From Cololabis saira (lineage: Eukaryota > Chordata > Actinopteri > Beloniformes > Belonidae), in contig NC_084591.1 of NCBI RefSeq assembly GCF_033807715.1, positions 49,398,415-49,462,414 on the forward strand: 64,000 bases of DNA, in the 5' to 3' direction. Below the pieces are notes generated by a model, which ran no database searches, was not told where the DNA came from, and saw only the letters and a list, made by a program, of their open reading frames with translations. The first letter of the stretch is position 1; every line of letters starts with the position of its first letter. The position numbers and the translations under genes are program-made. Shown here in pieces: positions 50,264-62,865 of the stretch.

Positions 50264-51394
50264 ATCAGAATCAGGTTTTATTGGCAGTTTAGAAAAACAT
50301 GTATTTGATGTGTGGATCCCTGCACAGTGCATCCAAGTGATCGCCGCGGCTTCGTGGCGCTTGAAACCCGGAGACTGCGTTGGGGGGGCTGGTAAGGGGG
50401 GGGGCTGGGAAGGCGTTGAGAATGAGGGAGGTGTGGTTATCAGTAAGTGTGTGTGTGTGTGTGAGCGGTAAGTCTGTGAAACTTCGGCCCAGAGCTGCTC
50501 CTCAGCCAATGTCCTTGATGTTATCAGACGGCTCGGTACAGTTCTGAAAACAGGTCCACAGATGTTCCTGGGAGAGGGGAGGGCTAGTGGGGGCAGAGTC
50601 CCTTGTTTTCATTCCACCAGGGAGATTGTGACTCACTGGAGCAGCGGGCCAAGCTGCCCTGTCAAGGTCAGATTATAGAATCAACAATTGTATTGAAAAG
50701 AACAGGCAGATCCGAGTAATTTTCCGTCTGCCTTAAGTCTCTGGTTCCTTAATGGCGACTCCAAACAGACGAATTTGTGATCAATTCCCACCAAGCCGAG
50801 CTTCCAACTTCTCCAAGGTCTTATCCATCTTGCCAATGAGCTCAAAGGCCGCCGCCAGCCTTCGATTCTGTTCACCGGCGGCGACAAGAATCGCATCCAG
50901 CTTGCGGTTTTGCTCTCCCAACGTTAAAGTCTGAGTGTTGGTCACAGAGCTTATTCCCTCAGCCACGTCGGGCAGCTCAGAAAGGACCAGAACAGCTGTC
51001 GACGACTTACGCGTTTGTCGATAGACTAGGAATCACCACACTCCAATTAGCAGAAATCCTGTTATCATAAATCCAGTTATGAAGCATCTTCAACGTCCTC
51101 GACAGACAGAATCGCCAAACATAACGGCCTCCAATGTTTCCAGGAGTCCATAATGTATCCGTCAAAAAACATCCCATCGGGGCAGGAGGGCTCCCTTACC
51201 CCCTGACTTCTCGTCGCAAAAATTTGGTCAATTGTGCTGAGAGACCAGTTAATCAATTCCATGATTGTAGAATTTCAGAGGAGTGAAAAAGAGAGACTGA
51301 AAAGACAAGACAGGACAAAAAGCAGCAGCAGGGCAGATAGGGAGAGAGAGGAGCAGAAAAGCGTCCGCCTTCGCCGAGAGCCGGAAGAAGAAGC
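50264..51394 (-). mobile_element. 1.1 kb retroposon-like insert with one small gene
   Basis: Read on the minus strand it has a ~130-base pyrimidine-rich leader, one small coding region (51262-50781), a ~500-base 3' part and a terminal tail of CTGATTCTGATTCTGAT hexamers. The layout (leader, single ORF, short tandem tail) looks retroposon-like. No reverse transcriptase, inverted ends or target duplication seen. Confidence 0.5.
50781..51262 (-). pseudogene. Small membrane/coiled-coil protein of the insert, frameshifted
   Basis: ATG at 51262 opens MELINWSLSTIDQIFATR, then PSCPDGMFFDGYIMDSWKHW and LCLAILSVEDVEDAS, where the frame ends. In the next frame FITGFMITGFLLIGVW looks like one membrane span, then a stop, FLVYRQTRK (positive-inside), and a long heptad segment with LGEQNRKLDAILVAAGEQNR, LAAAFELIGKMDKTLEKLEA. 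One shift and one stop therefore separate an acidic N-terminal domain, a transmembrane segment and a C-terminal coiled coil of a ~160-residue protein. Function unknown. I do not recognise the family with certainty. Confidence 0.45.
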
Positions 51395-51783
51395 CCGGTC
51401 ACGGTACTTTCTACCGTCTACAAATGCAGAAATGTTCATATCCTTCATTACATTTATGAAGTGATTAGTCTCCTCCTGGTCTTGTGTTTCTCCGTGTTTA
51501 TAAGAACTTCCTGGACTCAAAAGACCAGGATTCCTTGTGAACAGAGCATGTGCAGAAAACAAATTCCTGTTCCGTTTGATGGGGATATTCCATTTGGTGT
51601 TTACATGACCCAATATTCAGGTTTTAAAAGGAGTAACCCAGGGCTCATATTCAGCTTTTTAAAAACCTGAATATGAGCAAATTCGGGTTATTCAAAGGGG
51701 TTATTGGTGTTTACATGGCTGTGCAAAACCGGGTTATTGCTAATATTCAGGTTTTAAAAGGGTTATTGACTGCATGGAAACGC

Positions 51784-52250
51784 AAACACTGTCGGTACGA
51801 GGCTCTGATTGGAAGATTCCTGATTCAGGGGTCTCAAATTATCCAAGTGATTCAAGCAAACAAAACAACTATGATGGAATTAGAAGTTGGGTAAAAGCTG
51901 GCTGACATCATTCAAAGATCATGGTACTTTTTTTTTTAAATAATCAAAAAAGCATCAGCGAAAGCAATAAGAGATAGAAGAGAGCTCAAGGTCTGTGGAC
52001 TGAATTTAGTCTCCCGTTCTGTCCTCTTCTGTACTAAGACTAGGTTTGTGAGACATCAGCTAAAGCAGTACTGGTTAGGCATGCATGAGTAGAAGTTAGT
52101 TATTAAAACTTCTTATAATGCACTAAATGCTATTTCCTAATCAAGAAAAGCTTTTGCAAAGTTTCTGGGCAGCAGCTTTAACCGTTCTCCAGCCAAAAGA
52201 TGCACAAAAACCGCTACAAAATGTGCTTAATTTGAACCTGCGCTTTCTGA
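51784..52250. other. No recognised feature
   Basis: AT-rich flank with no recognisable content. Confidence 0.4.
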
Positions 52251-52251
52251 C

Positions 52252-52420
52252 GAGGCAAGGCAAGTTTATTTGTCTAGCACAATTCAAAATAAGGTCATTC
52301 AAAGTGCTTTACATCAACATTAAAAGCGGCAAGACACAATTAAACAGTAAATAACCAATGAAATGAAATAAAATTATAAGAAAAGATGTAAAATAATAAA
52401 AGGCACCAGTTGTTAAAAAG
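52252..52420 (-). mobile_element. LINE/SINE 3' end (GGCAAGTTTATTTGT family)
   Basis: The plus strand starts GGCAAGGCAAGTTTATTTGT and continues CATTCAAAGTGCTTTACATC. On the minus strand this is the common fish LINE 3' end with a GCCTTGCC tail. Related sequence reappears at 53043-53130 beyond the pyrimidine tract. Confidence 0.6.
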
Positions 52421-52639
52421 TAAGGGCAGTAGACCCAGCAGGTTCATCTCATTCTTACAATGGCAAGAATTACATTTCTATACGGTCAAAACGTACAAAG
52501 ACCAGGTCAAATACAGTATTACAAAAGTAATCTGTAACTATTTGTGCGGTGAATTAAACCAATTTGACAATTCTACGTCACAATACCTGCATTCAGGGCT
52601 TATCCATAACTTTGCGCGAATTCTCCTGTTCTTTCTTTC

Positions 52640-53018
52640 CTCCTGCTCTCTCCTTCCTTCTTCCCTTCCTCTTTTCTCCCTTCCTTCCTTCCTTCCTTTC
52701 TCCCTTCCTTCCTTCCTTCCTTTCTCCCTTCCTTCCTTCCTTCCTTTCTCCCTTCCTTCCTTCCTTCCTTTCTCCCTTCTTCCCTTCCTCTTTTCTCCCT
52801 TCCTTCCTTCCTTCCTTCCTTCCTTCCTTCCTTCCTTCCTTCCTTCCTTCCTTCCTTCCTTCCTTCCTTCCTTCCTTCCTTCCTTCCTTCCTTCCTTCCT
52901 TCCTTCCTTCCTTCCTTCCTTCCTTCCTTCCTTCCTTCCTTCCTTCCTTCCTTCCTTCCTTCCTTCCTTCCTTCCTTCCTTCCTTCCTTCCTTCCTCCCT
53001 TCTTCTCTTCCTCCTTCC
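52640..53018. repeat. Pyrimidine tract (CCTT)n
   Basis: CTTTCTCCCTTCCTTCC units passing into about 50 pure CCTT units. The right flank GACCCAAAGACAGCACAAGG matches that at 41001-41020. Confidence 0.95.
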
Positions 53019-53239
53019 TTGACCCAAAGACAGCACAAGGGTTAAGAGTACGCTTAAATAACAAATAAAATGAAATAAAATGATAAGAAAAGAGGTAAAA
53101 TGATAAAAAGCACAAGTTTGTTTAAAACTAAAGAGTTTACAGCAGGTCAGTACGAGCTTTGAGTCCTGAATAAATGGGAACCCGAGTCCCGGCCCGTGCA
53201 GTGTTCCGGAGCAGAGGGAGTGTGCGGCGTGGCGGGAAC

Positions 53240-53402
53240 AGCGGACCGGGAACAGCCGGACCGGGGACAGCCGGACCGGGAACAGCCGGACCGGGGACAG
53301 CCGGCCCGGGAACAGCCTGACCGGGGACAGCCGGACCGGGGACAGCCGGACCGGGAACAGCCGGACCGGGGACAGCCGGACCGGGAACAGCCGGACCAGA
53401 CC
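53240..53402. repeat. 15-bp minisatellite (CCGGACCGGGAACAG)n
   Basis: About 11 units with GGGAACAG/GGGGACAG alternation. Open in several frames but only as repeat. Confidence 0.9.
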
Positions 53403-54115
53403 AGTCAACACAGAGGCCTGTCATTGTTTTTCCTAAACTGCTTAGAGAGCGTGAGGCTAAAGCTGCAGAGCCGCCGGCCCTGGGGAAATATGGCCCTGTC
53501 GCATTACCCAGCGCAGCCCCGACACTCAGGAATACACTCACCGACTTACACTTGCAGCTTACAGCACATGCATGCAAGGACACGTAATGCCAAGAAAAAA
53601 AAATGCAACCCCCCCCCCCCAAAAAAAAAAAAAAAAAAACAGAGGACAACAACACACAATGGCCGACAGACACACACGGTCCCGTGGGGACGGGGAGACG
53701 AAGACGATAGAATAAAGCAGAAGATTGAGATAAGAGAAAATCCAATTTGTCCTGCTTCTGTGGCTCGGTGCTGCGTTACACAGAGATGTGTTTGTGTTTG
53801 TGTTGAGGCCATGAGGCTGCTGCTGTGTGGGAGCAGCGCAGGAGAAACCGCCGTCACCTTTAATATGCATGAGTGTGTCTGCGCATGCATGCAGGCATTA
53901 ATATGGCTGGCCAGCGCTGGCTGGGAAGCAGGAACAGGCAGACCGGAGAGCGTCTGGCTCCGGACTGGACAGATACAAGAAGATAAGAACATGTTTGTGT
54001 GTTTGTGTGTGTGGTTTACACCAGCAAACACACACACTCGGCCACTCGGTGATGATGTAACAGCTACACCTGGACACCTGCTGAGGCTCAGGCTGAGGAA
54101 GAGCTGCTGCTGGAG
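53403..54115. other. No recognised gene
   Basis: Contains a C-run/A-run (53610-53639). Open frames here are extensions of the flanking repeats. Confidence 0.35.
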
Positions 54116-54246
54116 CCGTGTCTGGGTGTGTGTGTGTGTGTCTGTGTGTGCGCGTGCGTGCATGTGTGAGTGTGTGTGTGTGTATGCGTGTGTGTCTGTG
54201 TGTGCGCGCGCGCGTACGTACGCGCGTGCGCGTGTGTGTGTGTCTA
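54116..54246. repeat. Alternating purine-pyrimidine tract (GT/GC)
   Basis: GTGTGTGT mixed with GCGCGCGCGCGTACGTACGC near 54205, strictly alternating over most of its length and therefore Z-DNA-prone. Confidence 0.85.
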
Positions 54247-54249
54247 CAT

Positions 54250-55186
54250 CAGCGGTGTGTAACCCAAAATGTTTTAGAGCCATATTGGATCAAAAACACA
54301 AAAAACAAATATGTCTGGAGCCGCAAAAAATGAAAAGTCTTGTATCAGCCTTAAGGCTGAGTTGTGGTTCTGCGTCAAACCAACGCAGAGCCCACGCCGT
54401 CACCGTGACGCCGTCACCGTGACGCCGTCACCGTGACGCCGTCACCGTGACGCCGTCATGAACCTTCGGACTTCTCCGTCACTCATTTCTCCGCGGTGCA
54501 GTTCCCCCCGTGACCGCTAGGTCGCGATCTTTTCCTGAATGGTTTATCCGACTTTTTACGATCACAGTGAATCAAAGAGATAAGAACAACTATTGTGCAA
54601 AAAACAAAAAAAAAATAAAATAAAAATCACACACACACGAAGAAAAGAGCGCTGAAAGTTCACGACTGCTTCAAACCGGAAATGCGTTGCTTCCAAGCGA
54701 ACCGATCACAGCCCTCTCGTCTGCGTGTGGTCTGCGTCGCCTCGATGCGTAGTTACAATTTTCGGGAGGTGCACGTCAGTGACGGCGTCAGAGACGGCGT
54801 CAGTGACGGTGTGTGGTCTGCGTCGACGCAAACCACACGCCATAGGCACGGCGCCGTTTTGACGCAGAACCATAACTTAAGCTTTAGAATGAAGGCAACA
54901 CATGCTGCATGTTTCTATATTAGTTATAACTGGGGGAAGTTTTTTTTTTCATTATGCACTTTGAGAAAAAAGTCGAAATGTCGAGATTAAAAAGGAAAGG
55001 AAAAAGGAAGAAAAAAAGAGAAAAAAAGAAGAAAAAAAGGAAAAAAGAAAAGAAAAAAAGAAAAAAAGAAGAAAAAAAGGAAAGAAAGAAAAAAAAGAAA
55101 AAAAGGAAAAAAAAGGTCAAACATTTTTGGAAAATCTCCAAGAGCCACTAGGGCGGCGCTAAAGAGCCACGGGTTGCCGACCCCTG
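54250..55186. mobile_element. hAT element with CAGGGGTCGGCAACCC termini (8-bp TSD)
   Basis: The right end, inverted, is CAGGGGTCGGCAACCC; the left end is the worn CAGCGGTGTGTAACCC. Both flanks carry GTCTACAT (54242-54249 and 55187-55194). It contains a nested element (54345-54885) and an A/G-rich tract (54960-55117). No transposase remains. Confidence 0.9.
54345..54885. mobile_element. Nested element with TTAAGGCTGAGTTGTGGTTC ends
   Basis: Left CTTAAGGCTGAGTTGTGGTT and right AACCATAACTTAAG are inverted relatives, both followed inward by CTGCGTC. Inside is a 14-bp repeat (GACGCCGTCACCGT, 54398-54455) and CGACGC-rich DNA. Flanking CTTA/TTAA suggests a TTAA-type target. Confidence 0.6.
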
Positions 55187-55372
55187 GTCTACATGAATCA
55201 CTGAGCGTCTGTCAGTGTGTGAATCTGTGTCAGATCCATGTGTGAACGTGTGTGTTCCGTCTCCATTACTGTTGTGGCCAGCAGATGAACGATCACCTCG
55301 CCCTGTGGTCTTCTCTGGATCAGAGTATTTATAGACGAGTTGAACCTGCTCCAACAACCATCACGTCTACGT

Positions 55373-55374
55373 CT

Positions 55375-55466
<92 letters not shown>
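55373..55466. repeat. (GT)n microsatellite
   Basis: About 46 GT units. Confidence 0.95.
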
Positions 55467-55467
<1 letters not shown>

Positions 55468-56082
55468 CCGAGCAGATGGACCGTCTTCTCCTTCCCTGCT
55501 CCCCGGCTCGTCTTTAGCCCCACCCGTCCAGGACAGGATGCAGCCTCGGGACTGGTTCAAAAATAAACGCACCCCCTGCCCTCAGCGTCCCGCTGACACG
55601 GATTCCCTGCTCCCCTCCCGGCCGTCTCCCATCCGTCTCTGTCCGTCTCTGTCCCCGTTGTCTCTGTGTCTCTTCCACCAATTGTAGACAACAATACACC
55701 ATCACATTCTCTTAACAGAGCCGGTAGCCTCTTCTCTGTCCAGCAGGGTCGTGGAGACCCACCCCTCCCTGCCCATGTCCTGTTTCAGCTTCTCCTGGTG
55801 CTCCTGGCCCATCCAGCCAGGTTTGGACCGGGAAACTAAACCCAAAAATACACTCCCAGCACGGAAGGAACAGACCCCCGCGGACAGGGAACAGGGGTGC
55901 CAGGAGACCGGCAGCAGAGACAGAGCCGGGCTGCTGGACGCCGGGACACACACTCGGAAGTGAGCTCACCTCCTTCACCACGAGCAAACCGGACACTTGA
56001 GACGCATCGTAATGTTGGGGAACACGGTGCAGCCTGGTCAACTAAACACCCAACCATCCTCAGAGACGTGGATGCATATGGC
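55467..56082. other. No recognised gene
   Basis: GC-moderate, unique-looking. Overlapping frames on both strands carry no domain. Confidence 0.35.
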
Positions 56083-56518
56083 GCTTTTCCACTAGTTCCT
56101 ACTCAGCCCGACTCCACTCAGTTTGGTTCTTTTCCACTAGGGGTCTAACGTGCCGAGTAGATACTTTTTCTGTAACTATTCTGCCGAGGTTCTAAGCGGC
56201 GGAGTCGGCTGTATCTGACATCATCACACTACAGGCCACTGATTGGTCGGGGGGTTGGAGTCAGACGTCTGAGTCAGGAGGAGGAAATCATAGAAAGACT
56301 ATGACGGCTTCTTGTTCATTTTATCCGCCCAGCAATGGCAGCAAAAGTCTGTTCTGGTCCAACTCTGAGGTGCAGATGTTCATAAACCTGGTGCTGAGGA
56401 GAGAATTAAAAAGGGATCTAGACGGAGATAAGGAATGACCAGATCTACCAGGAACTCTGTCTCTTCATAGCTGCAGCTACCAACAGACTTTTCAGCAGCG
56501 CCGAGACAAACTAAAAAA
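56083..56518 (+). pseudogene. Harbinger-type element fragment with Myb/SANT-like code
   Basis: Starts TGGCGCTTTTCCACTAG. In plus frames it reads WSNSEVQMFINLVLRRELKR, then a stop, IYQEL, and TFQQRRDKLKK, i.e. the W-x…I-Y-x-E-L…F-Q-Q-x-R-x-K-L-K-K helix pattern of transposon Myb/SANT proteins. Truncated at 56518 by a minus-oriented L1-like element. A longer relative is at 61541-62213. Confidence 0.6.
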
Positions 56519-57125
56519 ATCCACTGCCAATCCAGGAAGCAGGAACACACGGAGGCCTCACGTCGAGCACTGGAAATCTGCAACAAAAACCACAAACGAA
56601 ACACAAAACTGACACGGAGCCGACCAAAACACGAGCAACGATTGACCCAAATCTCGAGATCTGGTCACAGTCTAAGCTAAGCTACCGCTAACTAACCCCA
56701 AAAACTACAGAGCAAGCGTGCAGGTGAACAAGCCAGTGTGTATGTCTATGTCTGTGTGTGCGTGTGTATGTCTATGTATACGTGCGTGTGTGTGTACATG
56801 TCTGTGTGGCTATGTGTGTGTGTGTGTGTGTGTGTGTGTACTGTATGTATGTTTGTGTGGCTGTGTATGTGTGTGTGGCTATGTGTGTGTGTATTTGTAT
56901 ATGACTGAGTGGCTGTAAGTGTGTGTGTGTGTATGTATGAATATATATATATGTGTGTGTGCATGAGTGTGTGTGTGTGTGTATATATCTATGTGGCTAT
57001 GTGTATGTAAGTGTGTGTGCCACCCGCCACCCGCGAGACCAGGGGCCGACCAGGAAGAACCCGGAACCCAGGCCACCAGCAACCCCACAGAGGGGAGACG
57101 AGGGCGGGAGGAAACCCACCGCCAG
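56519..57125 (-). mobile_element. L1-like element fragment, minus copy of the 34.9-36.7 kb element
   Basis: 56519-56740 is the inverse of about 36270-36495 and 57025-57125 that of about 35940-36045. The (CA)n of the other copy is here a scrambled TG/TATG tract (56740-57020), showing how fast this internal tract evolves. Confidence 0.75.
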
Positions 57126-57431
57126 CGAGCTTCCTGATGATCACGTGACTTTTTCCATCAAAAAGGTGTTTTAACACCTGAATAAACTTTAACACTCACT
57201 TAAGCGAGTGACAGTGCAGGTCTAAGCAGCAAACAGCAATGTCAGCGCAGTAGGAGGGGGATCAGAGTGGTGGGGAAAACTGGAAATAAATACACCACGA
57301 ATGTCACAGATCCAGTTTGCAGAGTCAAACAAGTGAGTGCCCTCGGTGACGGTGTGTGTTTTGGCAGGACTGATACAACACACGCTACGCAGAGCCCATC
57401 CCACTCTATGACACATTGCCTCTGTTTACCT

Positions 57432-58009
<578 letters not shown>

Positions 58010-58425
58010 GTAAAGAATACTGGCTGTGATGTTGGATAATCTATACTGGCTAGAAAACAAGGAAAGAAGGAAGGAAGGGAGAAAAAAGGAAGAGAAGAAG
58101 GAAGGAGAGAGCAGGAGGAAAGAAGGAAGGAAGAAAGGGAAAAAAGAAGAAAGGAAGGAAGGAAGGGAGGAAAGAAGGAAGGATGGAAGGGAGAAGGAAG
58201 GGAGAAAACAAGGAAATAAGGAAGGAAGGGAGAAAAGAGGAAGGGAAGAAGGAAGGAGAGAGCAGGAGGAAAGAAAGAAGGAAGGTAAAAAAGAAGGAAG
58301 GCAGGAAGGGAGAAGGGAGGGAGAAAAGAGGAAGGAAGAAGGAAGGAAGGGAAAAAAGGAGGAAGGAAGGAAGGATTTTTCTGTAAAGAATACTTGCTGT
58401 GATGTTGGATAATCTATACTAGTGC
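58010..58425. repeat. Purine tract (GGAA)n between ~40-bp direct repeats
   Basis: AAAGAATACTGGCTGTGATG, followed by TTGGATAATCTATACT, occurs before (58013-58048) and, with one change, after (58385-58420) a 330-base A/G-only tract of degenerate GGAAGGAAGGGAGAAA units. Confidence 0.85.
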
Positions 58426-58617
58426 TCCATCTCCTCCTTTGTTTTCCTGCTATTTCTGCTTCATTTTGCTGCTAAAAAACCTTCCAGTGTGTGTGTGTGT
58501 GTGTGTATGTGAATATATGTGTGTGTGTGAGTCCCAGGTTCCCATTCTAATAACAGTCTCCCAGTGAGCAGTGGGGCAGCTGAGTACGCTCCCCTGGAAC
58601 GCCACAGGGATCTACGG

Positions 58618-59241
<624 letters not shown>

Positions 59242-59607
59242 CGACTGTCTCAGAAAATTAGAATATTGTGAGAAAGTCCTTTATTTTCTGTAATGCAAAA
59301 ATGTCATACATTCTGGATTTATTACAAATCAACTGAAATATTGCAAGCCTTTTATTATTTTAATATTGCTGATCACGGCTTACAGCTTAAGAAAACTCAA
59401 ATATCCTATCTCAAAAAATTAGAATATTCTGGGAGTTTTAATCTTAAACTGTAAACTATAATCAGCAATATTAAAATAATAAAAGGCTTGCAATATTTCA
59501 GTTGATTTGTAATGAGTCCAGAATGTGACATTTTTGTTTTTTTTAATTGCATTACAGAAAATAAAGAACTTTATCACAATATTCTAATTTTCTGAGACAG
59601 TCCTGTA
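59242..59607. mobile_element. Foldback element, CAGGACTGTCTCAG family, complete
   Basis: Left end CGACTGTCTCAGAAAATTAG (first bases altered), right end CTGAGACAGTCCTGTA. The arms pair over nearly their full length (AATATTAAAATAATAAAAGG on one arm, its inverse on the other). Confidence 0.8.
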
Positions 59608-60012
59608 TGAGTGCATGGCGACTTGTATTGATCGGTCCAAGAGGAAAACTTCTCATCTTCCCAATTGTGCACGCGTGTGCAAATGATGTAGAAAACGATC
59701 CTCCCACACATGCATCCATTTATTTATCTGGCCAGTGACTCAACCACTTCACAGCGTTTAAATATTTACCACAGCTAAAGGAACTGGTACAGCTCAGCAA
59801 ACACAGAGACGGAAAAGAAAGGGAGCAGTGCAAGAGGGACGGATGGAACTAGAGATGAGAAGAGTTAGAGGGTAGAAGTGCAGAATAGCCCCCCCTGGAG
59901 GGGCAGCAACGCTGAAACGTGAGACAACTATCAGGGGAACGATTCCTCCACAGGAGTGATACCAAATTATTAGTGGTGGGACTCGACTAAAAAAATGTAT
60001 CTAATTAATTTG
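59608..60012. other. No recognised feature
   Basis: Unique-looking sequence with no recognisable gene. Confidence 0.35.
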
Positions 60013-60014
60013 TA

Positions 60015-60437
60015 CTGTGGCCGAGACCCGCCATTGCTGAAAATTAAAGAAACGCTGCTGCAAATATAAAGAAACGCAGCTGCAAATAAAAAAAAAACAA
60101 CGCAAATAAAAAAGCCATAAGTGAATTACCGGGGACTATTTTTGCTGATGCACCGGTGTTTTTTACGTGAGAGGAGAAGAAGAAGACGAAGAGAACGTAA
60201 GTGAAAAGGTTAGTGTTCAACGTCGCTACGTGTAATTTTTAATGTGCAACACCGGTGCATCGGCAAAAATAGTCCCCGGTAATTCACTTCCGTTGTGGCT
60301 TTTTTATTTGGTCGTTTTTTTTATTTTATTTGCAGCGGGGTTTCTTTATATTTGCAGTGTTTCTTTTATTTGCAGCGGCGTTTGTTTCTGATTGCAGCGT
60401 TTATTTTATTTTCAGCAATGGCGGGTCTCGGCCACCG
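60015..60437. mobile_element. TA-flanked foldback element, GGTGGCCGAGACCCGCC ends
   Basis: Ends GTGGCCGAGACCCGCCATTG and its inverse, with TA on both sides (60013-60014 and 60438-60439). A second inverted pair (TTACCGGGGACTATTTTTGC) lies further in. The arms include repeats of AAAGAAACGCTGCTGCAAAT. Non-coding. Confidence 0.8.
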
Positions 60438-60439
60438 TA

Positions 60440-61540
60440 GATAAAGTCCCAGCCCAAATTATACTAAAAAGTTGTTTAATAACTAAAGGAAGAAAGAAAG
60501 AAAGAGAGAGAAAGAAAAAATAAAAGAAAGAAAGAGAGAGAGAGGGAGAAAGAAAGAGAATAAAAGCAAAAAGAGCGCAGGAAAGTGCAGCTACAGTGAA
60601 AGTGTGGAAGTCTCTGAAGTGAGGGAGATCCGGGAGGACCTCACTGATCAGGGCCATCTCTTATTTACACCACACACACCAAAACATCTCTTATTTACCA
60701 GCTTACGTCTGCACTATTTATGGGACGCTGGGGAGAGGCACAGAAGAGAGGAAGAGAGGAGAGGGGCTAAAATATGCATAGGGGCTGGTTCTTCTGGGAC
60801 AGACGGGGGGAGTCAGAGAGAGAGGGAGAGGGAGATGGGAAGAGAGCAAGTCAAAACTGTGGCATGTGTGTGTAAGAAATAGATGCAAAGATGTGAAGGC
60901 GAGTGATGGAGAGGGAAACCGAGAACTTTGTATGCAAAAGGGAGAGACAGATGGAAAGTGGGGGCTGAAAGAGTCAAATCAGAAGGGAAATGCAGCAGCA
61001 GCGCGTCCATATACTGCCGGGCCCCCTGGGCCTGAGTGTCTGAGCTGGACATCAGATGGCCCCTCTAAGGGCCCGGTGCAGGCCAGAGCCGGCCGGCCCT
61101 CTGAGGGCCCGGTGCAGGCCAGAGCCGGCCGGCCCTCGGCATCCATCCCCACCTCGTTAGAACACTCACGCACACGCAGAGCAGCCAGCTCTCGCAGAGA
61201 ACACGCAGGCCCAGACGCAATTACAGCTCACACTGGCATTAACCTCCGCGGCTGCAGCTCTCCATCTCCCCCGGTCAGCTGGGGGGCTAGCCCACTCAGA
61301 GAGCCCCCCCCACGGGGCCACGGGGCCACAGAGCCACGGGGCCACAGAGCCACGGGGCCACGGGGCTGTGGAGGGTCAGGCCTAGTCTGCACCAGCCAGG
61401 ACTCACACTAACCAGATGGATGCAGCCACGTTAGCGTCGCTGCAACGCGCTCAATAAGGAAATACAACCCAGAACCAGAAAAGGTTTGCTGGATGTGAAA
61501 AATGCAAAAAAGAAAAGAATACAGCCCATCCACCCCTGGC
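60440..61540. other. No recognised gene; short tandem repeats
   Basis: GA-rich at 60480-60560. A 36-bp unit GGGCCCGGTGCAGGCCAGAG… is repeated twice at 61068-61135, and GCCACGGGGCCACAGA-type units at 61314-61368. Open frames such as 60866-61411 are low complexity. Confidence 0.4.
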
Positions 61541-62213
61541 GCATTTCCACTAATAGCTACTCAGTTTGGTTATTTTCCACCAGGGGTCTAACGTGCTGAG
61601 TAGATACTTTTCTGTAACTATTCTGCCGAGGTTCTAAGGTGCTGAGTCGGCTGTATCTGACATCATCACACTACAGGCCACCGATTGGTCGGAGGGTTGG
61701 AGTCAGACGTCTGAGTCAGGAGGAGGAAATCAGAGAAAGAGCGACTCGCTGCTTCTTGTTCATTTTATTCGGCAGCGCAGAAGTCTGTTTGGTGATCCAA
61801 CTCTGAGGGTCAGATGTTCATAAACCTGGTGCTGAGGAGAGAATTAAAAAGGGATCTAGACGGGCGATAAGGAACGACCAGATCTACCAGGAGCTCCGTC
61901 TCTTCATAGCTGCTTTTTAGCAGCGCCGAGACAAACTGCAAATAAAATTAAAAAGCGTCGCCACTTGAAGCTTCTCTCACTCTCGTTTTTTAACTTGATA
62001 TCAAACACAAGCCACAGACCCAGCAGCACATCTATCATCTCCTCCAAGTTCTACATCTTTAGTGTTGTTATCTTCTTCCTTTAGATACACAATCAAATAC
62101 GTCAGAGCAGCTTTGCTCCAACCTCCTACTTCTGCTGCAGGTGCTGGATTGTTATGGAAAAGAAACCAGGCCGAGTTGAGATGAGAAGAGCTGAGTAGGT
62201 TCTAGTGTAAAAG
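61541..62213 (+). pseudogene. Harbinger-type element with Myb/SANT-like remnant, second copy
   Basis: From TGGCGCATTTCCACTA to GTAAAAGCACCA, inverted-related ends. The body matches 56083-56518 (AGGGGTCTAACGTGCTGAGT, CACTACAGGCCACCGATTGG, TTCATAAACCTGGTGCTGAG). The coding part is broken by indels. It gives the full extent of the family. Confidence 0.65.
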
Positions 62214-62865
62214 CACCAGCCTTTTCTATACCAGCTGTTTCCTGCTCAGGGTCATGTAGCGACTGTAGCCGAAACACAAGCTCCATCTGGACGGATGGTC
62301 AAACATGCACACACTGAAAAGACAAACACAAACATCCCCAAAAAAAACATAATGTTGCCATTTCCTGCAGGTGATTTTAATACAACGGCCAGGATGCCAG
62401 ACAGCGTGAATGTGAAGCGTTCTCTTCACCTCCCCCTGGAAGAGGATATCAGGGAAGACCCGGGACTGGCTGCAGAGATTACCTGGACATCTCTGGGCTC
62501 CCAGTCATGTGAGACGGACTTCACAGTGGAAACGAGTGCTTTAGTCAGACAAATCACTGAGCTATGACCTTTATGTGCCCGGACAGAAGGCAAGAAGGAG
62601 CGTCCACTCTGCTGTCAGCAACAAGTCCAACAGCCGGGCTCTGCCATGACGGGGTTGTATCATTTAGACTTCTGTGACGGCAGCATCGATGGACAAAAGT
62701 AGGAAACTTTAGAGAAATGTGCTTTTTCAGCAAGATATCGTAAAAAATCAATTTTGCACACATGACAAAGGTACCACTGAGGAGAAGAGGGTACAGGTAG
62801 TGTACTGTCCTGATTTGACTCTATGGGCCAAAATAACAACTGTAATGGTTCTCGCTTGGTATTTT
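62214..62865. other. No recognised gene
   Basis: A frame at 62295-62567 after an acceptor-like TTTCCTGCAG has no recognisable domain. Confidence 0.3.

Larger units (their letters stand above)
50026..51783. mobile_element. Mutator-like element split by a 1.1 kb insertion, 9-bp TSD
   Basis: The left end TACGTTTACATGCAGTCAA and right end TTGACTGCATGGAAACGC are inverted relatives. AAACACTGTC occurs on both sides (about 50016-50025 and 51784-51793). A 9-10-bp duplication fits Mutator-like elements. The interruption lies between 50263 (…CTGGCTATC) and 51395 (CGGTACTTTC side), where intact copies read CTATCCCGGTACTTTC. Confidence 0.75.

Noticed and set aside
60866..61411. 181-codon plus-strand frame
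   Set aside because: Low-complexity Pro/Gly/Arg with internal 36-bp and 15-bp tandem repeats; no domain.
62295..62567. Possible coding exon after TTTCCTGCAG
   Set aside because: A 60-codon stretch with no recognised domain and no supporting donor or neighbouring exon; not enough to call.
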